Source of the DNA: Polynucleobacter meluiroseus
Lineage (GTDB): Bacteria; Pseudomonadota; Gammaproteobacteria; Burkholderiales; Burkholderiaceae
Direction of reading: 5' to 3'
DNA: 7,070 nucleotides
NCBI GenBank assembly: GCA_943329505.2
Contig: CALQED020000060.1
Span: 1-7,070 of the forward strand
The position numbers were made by a program, and so were the translations under genes. Below the pieces are notes generated by a model, which had not been told where the DNA came from, did not search any database, and saw only the letters and a program-made list of their open reading frames with translations. Positions 6,721 to 7,070 of this stretch are shown one piece after another (position 1 is the stretch's first letter; the number at the start of each line of letters is the position of its first letter).

Positions 6721-7070
6721 GTGAGCGTTTTTACCTCCTTTATTCGAGGAGTCATCGAGAAGCGTGTATTAGTCATTTTTGCTTCTATCGCTCTGTTAGG
6801 TCTAGGCATGCTCAGCTTGAGCAAGTTGCCAATTCAGCCATACCCAGGTGTTGCGCCATTAACCATTCAGGCGATTTCTCAATGGCCAGGTAGAAGCACG
6901 ACTGAGGTAGAGCAGCAAGTTACCATTCCAGTAGAAAATGCCTTAGCAGGCATTCCTGGTTTACAGGCGTTTCGTTCAGTATCACTGTTTGGTTTATCGG
7001 TGGTCACGCTCAAGTTCAATGACACCGCTGATCCATTTAAAGTACGTCAAATATTTATTGCCAATTTAGC
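6721..7070 (+). CDS. RND efflux pump inner-membrane subunit, N-terminal part (3'-truncated by window edge)
   Basis: Only the first 116 codons are visible; RND pumps are usually about 1,000-1,050 residues. The product should be the proton-driven transporter of the tripartite complex. MSVFTSFIRGVIEKRVLVIFASIALLGLGMLSLSKLPIQPYPGV shows the short amphipathic N-terminus and first membrane helix (about 16-34) typical of the family. The porter-domain start follows: WPGRSTTEVEQQVTIPVENALAGIPGL (55-81), the strongest match to the heavy-metal (CzcA/CusA) branch, then FRSVSLFGLSVVTLKFND. The LPIQPYPGVAP segment (36-46) instead lacks the P-D-x-T pattern common in CzcA/CusA and looks more like drug-efflux pumps. 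The start is GTG, with a perfect AGGAGG 5 bases upstream and zero bases after the adaptor stop. The substrate cannot be judged because the transmembrane charge-relay and metal-site residues lie beyond the window. Confidence 0.88.
   Translation, partial: MSVFTSFIRGVIEKRVLVIFASIALLGLGMLSLSKLPIQPYPGVAPLTIQAISQWPGRSTTEVEQQVTIPVENALAGIPGLQAFRSVSLFGLSVVTLKFNDTADPFKVRQIFIANL

Overview
The window reads as chromosomal DNA of a Gram-negative betaproteobacterium. Moderate GC, the dnaX-ybaB-recR order, an OprB-like porin and an RND efflux operon all fit a Burkholderiales member such as Polynucleobacter. That placement is inferred from protein style and gene order, not from a database search. All genes are on the + strand. 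No tRNA, rRNA, insertion sequence, CRISPR array or credible minus-strand gene was seen.

Positions 1-2055 are a conserved housekeeping block. It holds the 3' part of dnaX (DNA polymerase III tau subunit, cut by the window start), ybaB (nucleoid-associated protein) and recR (recombination mediator), closely spaced and probably co-transcribed. The 242-base gap at 2056-2297 contains no gene. It carries several long-range complementary segments, some mutually exclusive, that could fold as a structured RNA leader for the next gene.

Positions 2298-3725 encode an outer-membrane porin of the OprB (carbohydrate-selective) type with a signal peptide and a C-terminal phenylalanine. The 196-base gap that follows (3726-3921) holds two candidate promoters, a 7-base dyad, and a 5' leader. 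In that leader one CCCCTGAA segment can pair either with a nearby TTCAGGGG or with TTTAGGGG, and the latter contains the ribosome binding site of the next gene.

Positions 3922-7070 hold a tripartite RND efflux operon in the order outer-membrane factor, periplasmic adaptor, inner-membrane pump (cut by the window end). Spacing is tight (9 and 0 bases), so one transcript is likely. The three genes appear to start with TTG, TTG and GTG. The overall architecture resembles the heavy-metal efflux (CzcCBA/CusCBA) class, but the expected metal-binding residues are missing from the adaptor and the pump N-terminus has mixed signatures, so the substrate is left open.

The best candidates for something undescribed are the two structured leaders and the non-AUG-initiated efflux operon with its atypical adaptor. 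None of these amounts to a proven new system from sequence alone.
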